A DNA stretch of 64,000 bases, from contig JASJOG010000153.1 of assembly GCA_030142905.1 (NCBI GenBank), positions 753,620 to 817,619 on the forward strand, written 5' to 3'. This document shows, piece after piece, positions 18,961 through 32,929 of the stretch (positions are counted from its first letter, which is position 1; every line of letters begins with the position of its first letter). Below the pieces are notes generated by a model, which was not told where the DNA came from, did not search any database, and saw nothing but the letters and a program-made list of their open reading frames with translations. This DNA is from Heliopora coerulea. Its lineage: Eukaryota; Cnidaria; Anthozoa; Scleralcyonacea; Helioporidae. The position numbers and the translations under genes were made by a program.

Positions 18961-19565
18961 CTTTTTCTTTGCATGGTTCCATTGACATGGCTGTGACATT
19001 ACATAAATAGATAATCTTCTGATAAAAACTAACATTAATATTTGGAACCGCTGGTAATAGGTTTACTTTGATGTCTTTGTTAAAGTCTTTTCATGCTGGG
19101 TTTTTTAAAACACAAATCATGACAGGTACAATAAAGGAATGGTTGGCAAACTTTTTGGCTGGTGACCCAATCAATGGGAAATGTTATGAACATTTACTAG
19201 GTTAGCTGGATGATTTTATGCTAAATTTAACTGCTTCTTTTTATTATATGTGTTACTGAGTATTTACATGAATTTATGAATAAAAGTAAACAACAAAAAT
19301 ACTGTTGTATTGATAATTATTGTGGCTAACAAAGTACCCATTGGAAAATCACATGTTGTCAAACAACAGGCTTGATGGATAAAAAGATACAACACATTTT
19401 TTTTTTTGACTAGAGCAATTGTTATTATTACTGGTATGACAGTTTGTGAGTACAGACAACATTGTTAACATCATAAGAATCACAGTTCAAAGTAAATGTA
19501 TAACTACTTTTGAAACTGCAATAAAAGGTCCCTACAGAAAATTCTCAAAGTCTCCATATTAAATC

Positions 19566-20200
19566 TCACTGAAATTTAGTGTGCAAAGGATGACTTTGTT
19601 CCTCAGCAATAATTTTATCAATTCTGCACCCAAGAGAAGACAGGGCAACTCTAAGATTTGCATGAAGAATTTCCATCTGCAATGTATTGTGATACTTTGA
19701 TTTCAAATATGCCACTGTAGAAAACTCTGCCTTACACATGTATATAGTTGTAAAAGGCATTAGATACTTGATACCTTTACTTGAGATCTCAGAATATTTG
19801 AAATCATCATATTATCCAGAACTGGGTAAGATTTTTACTCTGAAATACTGTTTTGACAAGCTGATCTTGATTGTACCTGTCTAAGTTTACATTGACTGTG
19901 TCAATTGTTAATGGATTTTGTACCCATGCATTCTTTTCTCTGGTGTTTTCATTAACAGGGAAATAGTCATTGAACCATTGTCCCAAGTTTGTCAGACTTT
20001 CTCGAATAATATCCTTGAGCTCCATAGTGTACTCATTCAGGCATTCGAACATATTAAGTTCCCTTCTGCCAACTCAACCCTTAAAAGTGTCGAGTTAAAA
20101 GGCTAAAGGCTGCAATCTGATCCAGCATGTTAAATATTGTTTTCCCATGACCCTGGAATGACATTCATCGTTCAATAATCCAAATTGTCCATTGTATAAG
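19566..20200 (-). pseudogene. hAT transposase (ZBED5/GTF2IRD2-like), C-terminal part
   Basis: Frames at 20052-19807 and 19760-19566 hold the C-terminal hAT region: an NPLTID type segment, QNLTQFW, then the dimerisation block around MCKAEFSTVAYLKSKYHN and the LRVALSSL tail. Stops and a frame change interrupt it. The rest of the same enzyme lies at 24268-24685, separated by the Penelope-type pair that inserted between them. Confidence 0.6.
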
Positions 20201-20202
20201 CA

Positions 20203-23200
20203 AGTATAAAACGAAGCATACTCTGAATAGTGACATCTTGGAACCCAACATTTGAGAAAAAACAACACAAGACTAGGTAATTCGGTGATATTTCGAATTT
20301 ATTTCAAATTAATCTTTAGACTAAATAAACAAAACTAGCCTAGGTCTATATATACAAGCATGATGACATCATCAATGGAATGTGGGTAGAAATGTGTCAA
20401 AGTAATTAGAATTGTATTTTTTTAAATCGGATTTTTTTAAACTTAACATGTAGAGGATTTTTATGCTGGGTGAAAACGTCGGGTGTTGTGGTCATCTTCA
20501 GGAATATTTTGAGCAACTGCACTGGTAGTTTGTTTTGTGGCATTTCTTGGTCTTTCCTATATGAGATTTGTCAGGGGATGTGGAGGCGGGGGGGGGGCAG
20601 CCCCTGCCACTTTTTTGTAAAAAAATTAAATATTTTAGTATTGCTTTGAAAAAATGTCTTAAACAAGGGGAATGGTTATACAAGACAGTTCTGAAAAGAA
20701 CTAAAGGAACCAACACATGGAGAGAAAGTAAATACTAAAAAGAAGCACTATGCATTTAGGCAGACCACTCTTCAGGTGGAAACATCTGCTAACTCTTGAG
20801 AAATGAGTTATCAGCTTATATTTATACTTGATGTAAAGGCAATGATGTCAACCCATGTAGGAGGAATTAAACATCAAAATAATGCCAATATACATGGATT
20901 CCATAATCTTTACAAAGAATGCTGAGCAGCACTTTGCCAGGATGCTAAATCTGGAGTCCAAATAGTTGTTGGCACATCTGTTTGACAACAAGTGTCGACT
21001 GATTGCCACTGAGTCACATTCGTTTGAGTTACATTGCCTTCTCAGTTGATTTCTTAATGGTATGGTCTTGTTTCGTACAACACTTCTTGGTACATGTTGC
21101 TTAATCCTTTCACTTAACCATTAAGTTGTTGTACCTACATAGCGAGAACCACACTCGCATTTTAGTTTATGATTTTAATTATCCGATAGACATATCCAAT
21201 ATTTGAGTGACCAGCTGATAGTATTTCAGTTGTTCCAGTTAATATAACCAGTGTTTTGTGATTTCTAAGTAATCAGTAAAATGAGAAGTGTTCACAACCA
21301 TCTCAGAAATATTGCATTTAAATTTTCCAGGTGATCATGCTATCGTCCCCTGTCAGCCCCCCACTCAAAATGTCATTCTGCAGACCCTGTTTGTTGCACC
21401 CAGGACAAGTGGTTTGGTATATGACATTGTAGCGAGATAAATCTTTATGAACTTGACTGGTTGTCTAAGGCAACCGCAGATGAGATTTTCACCCCATATA
21501 CCAAGATATGATAAATTAATCGAAATCTTCAGCATGTCATCATAAGTTGACTGTGGAGAGTTGCATTTTCATTAAATTTGTTGACAAATTTAATGATTCT
21601 GTGAGGATAGCCACTCCAAGATATGAAAGATTTAATTGTTTTAATTTGGTTGTCAAGAAGTCTTGTAGAACTAGAAATTTTGATAGGATTACGGAAAAGA
21701 GATTTTACCCAAGCGGTTTTTCTTTGAAATAGTTCAAAACTAGAAAAGTGTGTGTTTTTATGGTAAATATAATTGTTGTTAGTAGAAATCGTGTCTAGAA
21801 AGTGAACTGGGCCATTATGGAATTCGTCAAAAGTAAATTTTAAATTTTTATCAAATTTGTTGAATTTAGTAAGGACAGCCAGAATGTCATAGCACTAATA
21901 AAATTTTGTGCCACAAACTGTTTTTTTTTTTTTTATATCGGTAATAATAATATATGCTAGTATAGGAACAAGCAAGAAACCCATTGAAACTCCATCAGTC
22001 TGTGTGTATATTTAATTGTTAAACAAGAATGCAGTTTTACTGCAACAGTCTTAAATAAGTTTCTTCAATGTGCACTTGGATAGTGTGGTTTCAACTTGAT
22101 TTTCATCATAAATTCGTTTTAAAATTATAACTAATTGTATTTAACGGAACATTAGTGAACAAGGATTCTATATCAAAAGAGACTAATTGGTAACCTTCAT
22201 GATTAAGTTGTTGAGGAATATTTTGGATGCTGGAGGCAGCATCAAACGAGTCAGCGAGAACATATTCATTTAGTGTAAATAGATTAAGTAGAGAAGAAAG
22301 AAGTTTGCCAAGACTATAGTGTAGAGTGTTTGTTGTGTCGATGGTAGGAAGTGTTGAATATATTTTATGTATTTTGGGGATGCTGTGAGCTCTTGCAAAG
22401 TGTGCAGCTTGTAGGCACATAAAATTAAACTCATTTTCAGTTATTTTGCCTTGATTAAGCAACATGGTGAGGTGTGTCTTTAAAGTTGCTAGTGTGGTAA
22501 GTGTAGGGTCAGAAGTCAGTTTCTTAAACTTAGTGGGGTAAGTGAAAAATTATTTGACAGAAGAAATATAATCAGTGCAGTTCATTAGGACTATACCATT
22601 ATAAGAAACTGACTTCTGACCCCACACTATCAACTTTAGACACACCTCACCATGTTACTCAATCAAGGCAAAATAACTGAAAATTAGTTTAATTTTGTGT
22701 GCTTGCAAGAGCACATGGTGTCCCAAAAATACATAAAAAATATTCACACTTCCTCCTTTCCGACCTGTCATGGACACAACAAATACTCTGCACTATAATC
22801 CTGGCAAATTTCTTTCTTCTTTACTTAATCCACACTTACAATAAATCAATATGTTCTCACTGACTCATTTGATGCTGTCTCCAGCACCCATAGTATTCCT
22901 CAACACTTATATCATGAAGGTTACCAATTAGTATCTTTTGATATAGAATCTCTGTTCACTAATGTTCATATATTACAACTATAAATATTATTTTAAAACA
23001 AATTTATGACAAAAATCAAGTTGAATGCACGTTGAAGAAACTAATTTAAGACTGTTCCAGTAAAACTGCATTCTTGTGTAACAATAAAATATACACAAAG
23101 ACTGATGGAGTTTCAATGGGTTCCTTGCTAGGTCCTGTACCAGCATATATTATTCTAACCAAATTTAGAAAAACGATAGTTTGTGGCACAATAAAATTTT

Positions 23201-24268
23201 CTAAACGCTGTATTGATGACACACGAGTAGTAATCAAACCTTGACAACATATAAAAATGACAGCCCAGCTCATGATTTTTATATGGAGAGCCATATTGAG
23301 AGAAAAAGAAACACAAGGAATTTAAAACAACTTTACTAAGATTTTGTTGTGGATGTGCAACATAACCTATATATCTAATTACATGTGATAAGTAACATGA
23401 TGTGTACATAGATATATAGGTTTTGTTTGACATTTACCATAAAAAAACACCTGGGTAAAATCTCTTTTCCATAGTGCTATTAAAATTTGTAGCTCTACAA
23501 GACTTCTTGACAACCAAATTAAAACAATTCAGTCTTTCATGTCTTGAAATGGCTATCCTAACAGAATCAAAAATTTTCTTGCCAACAAACTTAAATGCAA
23601 ATGCAACTCTCCTCAGTCAACTTGTGACAACATCCTAAAGATTTTGATTCGTTTACCATATCTTAGTACATGGGGTGAGAATCTCGTCAACTCTTGCACA
23701 AAGAAAATCCGCTGTTGCCTTACACAACCAGCCAAGTTCATAATTATGACACAAAAAAAGATTTCTTATCTTGCAAAAAATGTTACATAGGGAAGACCAA
23801 GAGATGCCTCAAAACTCATCTTACTGAACTTGCTACAAAACGACCACAACACCTGACTCATTCACTAGCATAAAAAAAAAACGATAATAGAAAACTACAA
23901 AATTCTCTTCTTGAACAAATCTTTTAATAAAAAAACAACTCCTACTAGCAGAAACTCTACACATTAAGTTTAAAAAACCTGAACTTAATACTGGACTGAA
24001 GGCTGCCAAAGATCTCACACTTCACCTACAATTGTTAACTGTCTTTTTAATTACTTTGATAAATTTCTACCCACACTTTATTCTCAAATTCCATTGATGA
24101 TGTCATTATGCTTGTATATATATACCTAGGCTAGTTTTGTTTATTTAGTCTGAAGATGAATTTGAAATAAATTAGAAATATCACTGAATTACCTAGTCTT
24201 CCTTGTTTTTCTCAAATGTTTGGTTCCAATATGTCACTATTCAGAGTATGCTTCGTTTTATACTTTCT
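20203..24268. mobile_element. Head-to-head pair of Penelope-like elements (large inverted repeat)
   Basis: Two decayed copies face each other. The left arm (about 20203-22524) reads on the minus strand and the right arm (about 22600-24268) on the plus strand, around an unpaired centre of about 75 bases. The outer ends match as inverted copies (AGTATAAAACGAAGCAT against its complement), as do the inner ends (GTCAGAAGTCAGTTTCTT). Reverse transcriptase is readable at 22106-22465 (minus) and GIY-YIG endonuclease traces at about 23745-23850 (plus) and 20498-20575 (minus). The left arm is longer because of an extra segment around 20580-21430. The unit splits a hAT transposase. Confidence 0.75.
22106..22465 (-). 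pseudogene. Penelope-like reverse transcriptase fragment
   Basis: 119 codons spanning the fingers/palm of a Penelope-type reverse transcriptase, including SIPKIHK, and SFDIESLFTNVPLN which carries the first catalytic Asp (motif A). The copy is truncated and the neighbouring frames are broken. The mirrored copy on the plus strand (about 22620-22990) has the same content with more stops. Confidence 0.75.
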
Positions 24269-24685
24269 CAAGTTATTGGGAGGCAATGAATAGAAGGAAG
24301 TGATGCGATAAACTTGGGATTGTCAAAATGTTTTGCCATGTCAGACTTCTCCAAGAATATCTTGAGTTGATCACAAAGCTTGTAGAGGAGCTTCAACGAC
24401 TTGCCCGTGGACAACCATATTACTGCAGGAAAATATAAGAGTATGTTGTGGTCAGCTTCACTTTTGTTACACAGTTGACAGGGCATTCTTGTAGATCATG
24501 TTAATGATTTCAATTATTATGTCCATCATGTCAGATAAAGCATTTTGCAAATCTTTTGCTGCCAAATTTTCCTGCTGGAGAAAACAGTGTGTCCTTGTCA
24601 CATCTGGAGCCTCGTTTTTGGTCAGCTGAGCTACACCACTGCATCTCTCCAGGGTGAAAGTGTGGATCAAAAACATCCTGGACAC
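24250..24685 (-). pseudogene. hAT transposase (ZBED5/GTF2IRD2-like), central part
   Basis: Two frames, 24685-24467 and 24486-24268, read as the conserved centre of ZBED5-type hAT transposases: THCFLQQENLAAK, an IIEIINMIY helix, then LLYFPAVIWLSTGKSL (equivalent to the LLxHTEVRWLSRG motif) and an Asp/Glu-rich helix. A frame change separates them. The sequence resumes at about 20200 beyond the inserted Penelope pair. Confidence 0.65.
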
Positions 24686-24719
24686 TAGGGACCCGCATTT
24701 TTATTCCCACCCCAGCCTA

Positions 24720-27700
24720 TATTGTAATCAAAGAACCACAAACTTCAAAAATTATGTAAATCCTTGACATATGATTGATTTATAATTTGAAAGAAAACAA
24801 ATTTTATTTGTATTCAAATTCATTATGGTAATTGTCTTGAGTTAGTGGGCATGGGCATGTTCATCTTCATCAATAATGTGATGGAGGTAGAGCATAACAA
24901 TGCGACTTTACAGTCACCCAATAGTTGAACATATGGAGTTTGGTGTTTAATTTGTCTTTATAGTAAAGTAAGCAAAAACAACAGAATATTACCAAGAAGC
25001 ATTTTCTATTAAATGAAAAAATCATGTTACTAAAACAATTTCATAAACTTTTTAATAAAAAAATCAATGTTCCAAACAATTACATTTTGAATGTAATTTA
25101 AAAATATTTTACTGTTATCACAAATGTCAAAAAAATTAAATGTGATTGTTGTTTTTCCCTGCAGGGTACCCAATGCTGTCCTTATTCCATATCATAGCAT
25201 GTGTTAGATGTGAAGCAATGTCTGGAAAAACAATTACAGGATATGCATCCAAATAGCATTTTAATAACACTTTATTTTAATGTTTTTCAAAATTTGACAA
25301 TTTGCATTTTATAAAACAATACATTTCTTCCTTTTCTAAGTCTTCATTCATGCATTTAAAATGGATGTTTTTAATTCTTCTTTTGGTCTAAAATCACATC
25401 TACCAGGAATACCAATCAAACTTGTGCAAGGACCTTAGTGCTTTGTATTTGTGATGCTGTAACCAATAAAATATTTTGACATTTTTTGTAAATTTTTTAT
25501 TTCTTATAGAAGATGCCATTTCAACTCCATATTAAAAAAACATAATAAATTATTTTTTCTGTTGTATGTGTGTGTATATTGGTAAGAGGTAAAAAAAAGG
25601 ATCAAGATTTAGATGGAGGTTGTGAAACAGTTTCCACAGATAAATTTATTTAAAACATTTACATTGTGTCAAAAAATATTGACATTTCGAGTGACATTGA
25701 TATCTTAGAAAAATATATTTTAACAAAAATCATATGATTTAATGATTATTCTAGCAGAAAATTTCATAATGTTGGATAAAAAGCTTGCATCTATTTTACA
25801 CCAGCAGAAACAACAAGTGATGAAATTAATAAATTACAACTTGTTGATCCAACAAAACTAAATAGAATTTTATAATAGAAGTAATTTATGTTGAAAATTT
25901 GTGATCCTCAATGACATGAATTATTACAATCCAAAAAAGGATTTGATCGTTCTCTAGTAAAATATGTTAAAAAAAATAAATATCAAGGTGGATCTTGCAA
26001 CAAAGATTACTATATCTCAAATAAAAAACATTGAAAAAATGAGCTGATGGTGTATTAAAATTATAAAGTGGAAAGTAATAAAATAATTATGATTTAATGT
26101 GGAATTTATCATACAGTGTAGCTAAACTATCTACTTTGATTTGTAAATGGTAGTACAACATACCTGACATTTTAAAAAAAGTGGAAAGCCTAGATTGTAT
26201 TGTCTTACATGTTTACAATGGATAATTTTTTGTAATATGAGTAGTATTAGCTAAGTTTCCTCCATAAAAAATGTTTTTCTTCTAGTTCTTGAATATTTAA
26301 ATTCATTGATTAGGGTGTATGGTTTGTTTTTTTTTGGAAAACATGTTTAAAAAAATTAATTAGAATATAAGTATCTTGGTAAAAAATTATGCAACAGATA
26401 ATTCTAAAATCTCCAAACACAAGCAGCACTGTGCCAGAATCAAGATATCCATTTCTGTTTGTCTGCAAACCACATCAGCATTTCATTGTGTTTTCTATTT
26501 AAAATTCTTTTAATTCTAAATATACTTCCTTGGAACTGGTAACTGGTGCACCAATTTTTGTACTATTTATGGTCAGTTCAAGATTAGTGAATTTAACCAT
26601 GAAAATTTGTAGACATTTATATTATCCATAACCAAATAATTATCAGACTCTAAAAATGCAATAAAAACATCAACAGGAACATTTACAACAGCAAAATGAT
26701 TTTGTAGCAGTTCAAAATTGTAATGTGTGATATTTGGCTTCTTTTTTACTCACAAAACAGCGATCTATGGAATTTTTTTAACTGTTCATAGTAAACGAAA
26801 TAAAAATTTTAAAAGATGAAGATATACATCTTCACCAGTTTCATTAAAAAATAGCATAAGGTTTGACTTCAGATGATCTATTAAATTACCTCTTTTTTCT
26901 TCCCATCTACATTATGACCTTCTGTTTGATTGTTCAGTGCAAGTTCAGCATAAGTCCACCGAAATTTCTTTACTTTTCCCATCAATTTTGGGTTGAAAGA
27001 TTGTATAAAATATTTGGCATCTTGCATGCAGCAACAATCAGAGAAAATATGTTCAACTGTTTAAGCTACCAATTAAAACATTTTCAGTACCCACAACAAG
27101 TTTTCCTGTAGAAAGGTTTTATTCTCAGGGAAGTCTCATTATGCAAGGCTTCGAGCTAAAACTCTCTGTTGAGTTGTTTTCTTGAAGTGCAATCAATCAT
27201 TTTACTGCAAAGTATAAAAGTGAAATTAAAAAGATGAGATATCTAAGCAAGTGTCTTCAGTACAATCTGTATCAATGTAACACGAGGTACTATGTGGCTG
27301 TTCATTTACAGAAGCATGATGTTTATGTATGTTGAAGAGTTAGACGAGGATGACTTCATTACAACACTGTCATCGGCAGTGTCTAATATTTCCAAATGAA
27401 TTAATTTGGAGTCTTTAAAAGTGTTTGGCAGTTCACATATTAAAACTTTTAAATAACTAATACAATGATTATTATTATCATTTGCAAAAGATATACTGTA
27501 GCTGTATTGTTAACTTTGACTTCACCAGTTTCCCATCATGTTCTCATAAAAAGAGAGGGTGTAGTCACATCAGGACCAGCTGTTGTTTTTATGCTAAGTA
27601 TTGCACCACTAGTTTTTATTAAACCAGGTGAATGTCGTACACTTGTTATAGCATAATCTGACATGGTTCTGTACATAAGTTTTCTTCACACTATAAAAGT

Positions 27701-30560
27701 GTAGCTAATTGGTAGTTTATCAAATATGGCTAAAGGGTCAGTAAAAATAGTTTTTTTGTCTAGTTTACTTATTTTTATGCATTTGTTCTGTATGCTGGTT
27801 TATATTTTCCACCATACATTATGAAAACAAACTAAGAGTATCTTTATTCATTTTTTTTGGTTGTTGTACACAGAGACCAGATTGATGTAGTAATAGATCA
27901 AATGTAATGGAGTTTTTATTTTTATCTCTTTTTTATGGTATACACCCTATAACTAACATGTCTTCCTTTTTTTCCACCATGTAGTGATTCCATATAACCT
28001 TTTTCTGTAAAACTAGAATTCAATGTAATTCTTTCCCTGTTGCATATTATCATAGTCAAAAAAAAAAAATTAATGGGTCTTTGGCTTTATTAGTTACTGA
28101 ATAATCCCCTTGCCCATCACACAAAGCATGGTATGAGGATACTAATCATGACATGTGTGGAGTCATGTCACATGCATGGTGTCTAGGGAGAAAATTTTTC
28201 CCTTTGTGTATCTATGTTTATGTACGTATATAGATAGATAGATAGATATCCATGGATGCGGGGGGCAAGCTCAGGGACTGGTATGTTGTTGACCAAACCA
28301 TTCTTATGTACTGTATTAAAGTAGATCAATTTGGTCTCGTTCTTTACATTATTTAAACACTGAAACTGTTAAATGATCGAAGACTGGGAAAGGAAATGGC
28401 CTTCAAGCTGCTTGCAACTGGTTTTGCTTTCGGCGGCCACATCAGTAACCAGACAATTCTCAAAGTTAGCTCCTTGGAACATGCATTTGCCAACTGTTCA
28501 CTTTTTGCGGCAATGCTTTGTCTTGGTTCTTTCTGATACATATGAACAAGAGATGTAAGGGAACTCACTAAGCAACTAAGTGTATTGAAATTACACTCTT
28601 CAGCGAAGTTGAATAGATGCCAATTGGTACAAATCTTGAGACTTTACATTCTGGTAACCACTTACCTGAATCAAGTAGCTCTGAAATACAAGTTCCGTGA
28701 ATGGAATTCTTTTGAGCAACTTTCAAAAGTAGCTTCCCCACAGGAGACTTCTTGTACCAAATATTATAGCCTGGATTTTGCTGGTGTTTCTTGGTAAAGT
28801 AGAATGAAGACTTTTGAATATTTTGAAGTATTTAAATGGACAGCATTCATGGTCAATTGTTTGAGAAGTGGGATAGTACACTCATTGTCTGGAAGACTTG
28901 TCCCAGCTGTGACAGTCTTTGGATGTTTTCTCCGCTTTCCACACAAAGATTTCATTGCCTCATCAGGATTTTTTTCCATATGAAATGTCACCCACTGAAG
29001 ATTTTGGGATGTATTTATGGTTTAAAACGAGAATGCAAGGCAAACAGCCACCAGGTAACTTGCTGCAAAGCTACTTTTTTTTTGGTCACCAAACTATCCT
29101 TTGGCAAAATAGTTCTCCACTTCACGATTGGTTTGTGGATGATGGCCTTTACCGTATTCAACCACTCATGCTTTCTTCAGGGTTTTAAAACTACTTGAGA
29201 AAGTTTAAAGAGGTCTCCTTTGTGTCGAGGTGCTGCTGAATGGTTAAATTAAAATACATAAGAGTTGAAAGGTTTCTACATCATTTATCTTTTTTTATGG
29301 GTATTTTTACTATGTAAAAAGTATCTCTTTTACTTCTCTCTTCTCATTCTTCTTTCAACAAAACTTGTACAAGATTTGCTTGTCATATTTTGGTGAGCAA
29401 TAATAACACAGAATTCATTCATGTTTATTTTGTTGGTTTTGTACATCTTTTTATCTTTGTCACCAATGTCTTGTGCATCCAGATGCCTATTTAGTATAAA
29501 TATTTATCATAGCACATCTTAAAGACATTTGTAACCAACTTCAAGATAATATGGAATTTATAATTTTTTTTAAAGTCAAACAATGTAAAAAATATTCAGT
29601 CATGAGCTGTCCATAATGCTGGTATCCAACTGATAACCCAATGAGAATGCTCCACTTTTTTAAGACAGAAAGTCTGGTCAACTATTAAAGAAATCTTTCC
29701 TTAAGGCAAAATGACATGAAATACCATAAGCCTACTACTAATTCAGGGTTTTAATCCTATTGTCCATTGTTCAGCTCTTAAAGGTTATTCTCATTGAATG
29801 TTTTCTTTTAATAATGCAAAATTGAAATTTTAAACAAATATGACAATGCAGAGTTTCAATATAAAACAATTTCAGTTTTGATTGTGTGTAGTTTTCTTTT
29901 ATTGCATTCACTCTTCCAGTTATAGTAAGGATGATTTGTCTTTAACAATTTTGAAAAATTATTTTTACTCAGATTCTTGAGAGGTATACTGGAAGGGTGG
30001 ACAAAGGTTTGTTATGTACATGTATTTCTAGTATCAGTGGTATTTCTTTATTTTCTTCATTAAGTGAATTCAACCCCAACAATGTTTTACTCAATATTAA
30101 ATACTGCAAAGCTGATGGGTCACCATTGATTTGTGATTGATGTAAGTTTTGATCATGTGTTCATTACAGATGGGTAAGAAACACCATATTTATGAATTTC
30201 CAGATGCCCTTTTTGTTCCACCTCTTGTGACTCATTTATTTTAAAGTTATTAAACATCCATTGGTCTATGACTTTGAGGATAAATGAAATTAGTTTAACA
30301 AATAACAATAATGAGCTTTCTTTTCACTTCTTCCTCTTTGTGTTTTAGTTTGGTTGAACATGAATCTTCAATGAATAAAATGTTGTTTTGGCTAAATCAA
30401 AAATGACATTGTAATTGTTCATAAAGTTACAAATGTTTTTCATGATGTAAATACCAGGAGGTATGTCAATTTATCTACATTTAGATGGACTTGTGTTGTT
30501 TGATTTATCAATTTTAAAGTTTTCAAACTTTGAATTAAAATTCCAATGACATATCATTAT
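24720..30560. other. Long AT-rich stretch with only weak coding traces
   Basis: No confident gene in 5.8 kb. Short interrupted protein-like stretches occur on the plus strand at about 25780-26060 and on the minus strand at about 26410-26760, 27340-27480, 27460-27660 and 27940-28060. Others, with transposon-like character, lie at 28353-29190 (minus). A small GATA repeat sits at 28226-28246. I could not assign any of these to a family. Confidence 0.3.
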
Positions 30561-30571
30561 ATGCATTTTTT

Positions 30572-31132
30572 TTGGTATTAACAGATAATAGTACAAACTT
30601 CAGTGTATGCACAGAAAATATTGTTAAGTCATGTTTAAAGAAATTACACCGATGTTTTATAAGACCGGTTAAATTTGTAGTAATTTATGACACTAAAAAG
30701 ATTGCATTTTTCACATCCAACAAAGACAAAATTCCTCCTTTAGTCCGTTCTAACGCCATTTACCAAATAACCTGTCCTGGTTGCGGCTATTCTTACATTG
30801 GAAAAACCGAAAGATGCCTCAAAACAAGACTCCACGAACATGCCACTAAACATGACACGAGTGCAGTAGGACAACACTTTTTAGAATGCAAGAACGCACA
30901 AGATACTGTCACACTTAACATAACAGACTTGACTGACAAAACACTTCCTCAGATACGCGTTTCCAAATTATCTAATCTCATCGTTAACAACTACAAAATA
31001 CTATATGCTAACAATTCACTTAACAAAAACCGACTTTTACTAATGGAAGCACTCTTCATCAAATCTCTAAAACCAGAACTTAACGTAGGACTCAAAGCCA
31101 GCAAAGAACTCTCATTATTTGACCTGACATAA
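30572..31132 (+). pseudogene. Penelope-like element GIY-YIG endonuclease, C-terminal fragment
   Basis: 186 open codons. From about residue 65: the motif pair IYQITC and YIGKTERCLKTRLHEH, then an EALFIKSLKPELN segment with the metal-binding Glu. This is the GIY-YIG domain fused C-terminal to Penelope reverse transcriptases, which nicks the target DNA. The reverse transcriptase is missing, so it is a 5'-truncated insertion. The 3' tail to about 31385 (TCTGATGATGAATTTGTAAT and an ATACTCGGAGTATG palindrome) matches the tails of the 20.2-24.3 kb pair, so all three belong to one family. Confidence 0.8.
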
Positions 31133-31389
31133 CACATTAATCATTCTCATTAATTGACCTGACATAACACTTCACTCATTCACACTCCAATTTCTTTCGT
31201 CACACATTCTTCCTGTATGATGTCACCACGCTTGTGCCTATATATTGACCTAGGTCTAGCTTGTGTAAATTAGTCTGATGATGAATTTGTAATAAATTCG
31301 AAATATTACTATTGAACACTGTGTCCACTTGCTTTTCTCAAATTTTGAGTTCAAGATGGAACTGATACTCGGAGTATGTTTTCTACTTT

Positions 31390-32690
31390 ATGCACATCTA
31401 TGGACTGTGGTCATTTATTGAATTACCAACAATTTTAATTTTTAATAAAATATACTTGTTATTTCTTCAGCATTCAAATTTTTTAATTTGTATGTTAAAG
31501 GCACTGATATACGAGGAAGTTAGTTCATTGTTGGTCCACTGTTGCAAATTTGATTTTTCAAATGTGGTTTTCATTATGTGTGCAATTCTCACACAGTCTC
31601 CTTTTTTAATCAAATTACAAACAGAATTGTTCTGATATGTTTAGCAAATTATTGATATTTATTTAAATTTCTTGCAGTGATTTTTGATAGAGATCTATGC
31701 ATCACTTAATTTTATTGATCCAAGATAATTTTCATAAGAGAATAGTCAAACCCACTTGTGATTTGTCAAAATATGGATTATATGTCCAACATATGGTGCT
31801 TTAATTCACCAATTAAAAGTGTGAAACACCTGAAAATTAAATTTTTCACACAACACTTTATGTATGAGTTGAACTTCATTTTGTTTAATAGTTTTACCCA
31901 ACAATATATAGAGTTAACATCAATCACAACCAACTGGTAATGAAAGTGATTATTATGAGATAAGTCTTTCATTTCAGCTAAATCAATTTGCCATTGTTTG
32001 TTAGTTTTTGTTACATCATTTAGTTTTTACTTTTCTATAAAGTCATTTGTAAATTTGCTGCTTTTTTAATTAATTGAGATGAAATCCCCACACATTCACT
32101 TTTAAATGGACTCAAGTCTAAACCTTTGACACTTATTTACATTTAAATCACATAAATAATCAAAAGTAAGGCACTGACCAATTATTCAATTATGTAAATC
32201 ATCATCTATAATGATTGCCTTCTCTTTGCATTCATTCCATGATTTTGAGTGGTTGATTTTTGTTTCTTTTGCAACACATATCAAAATCTTAAACATGCAT
32301 AGCTGAACAACAATATCATTAGGTTTTACATAAAATGCACCCCACTGACTATTCCATTGTTCTCAGGAGGAACATTTGACTCGTGCTCAGCAAAAAATTC
32401 ATACAAACTAACAAGTTGACAATCTTCAATGTTTTTGGGAACAGTCTGATAACCAGTCACATAACAAGATGTCTCAACTTGTCTTTAGCCACCACCACAT
32501 GTTGTACACTATCTTGATATTGATGTTGCCACGCTAACTTTGAGAATTCATCTTCAGCAGTTGGAAAACATTTGAACATGGCTACAGTTTTATTGTAATT
32601 TGTAAAACCAGTTATTTTTTGAGATAAATCAGGATATCTGGTAAGAACCATGACTTTATCTACATTTATTTTTTTTCAAAATAACTCGTC
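31390..32690. other. AT-rich sequence without recognised genes
   Basis: No supported gene. A minus-strand frame at 32457-32651 is short and unassigned. Confidence 0.3.
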
Positions 32691-32880
32691 TTAAAGTGCT
32701 TATGCACTGAAATTGGGTGTTGTAAAATGTTGTAATATTTGGATTGTCAAAGTTATCTCGGTCATTTTGAGCCATCGAAAGAGCAATTTAGTAAATGGGA
32801 AGTTACTCAAAAAATCGTTTAAATGCTTGATATTTGACACATTTTATGCGAATTTTTGCGTCTGCCGTTTTTCTCACATG

Positions 32881-32888
32881 TGACGTCA
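32881..32888 (+). promoter_or_regulatory. CRE-like motif of the left terminal repeat
   Basis: TGACGTCA sits 42 bases before the THAP gene ATG (32930). Its mirror copy at 37315-37322 is 47 bases before the minus-strand gene ATG (37267). The symmetry suggests each terminal repeat carries the promoter for the gene next to it. Confidence 0.5.
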
Positions 32889-32929
32889 TAGTGAGGACCA
32901 ATTCTAGCTGAATAGGCTGAGTTGTCAAA

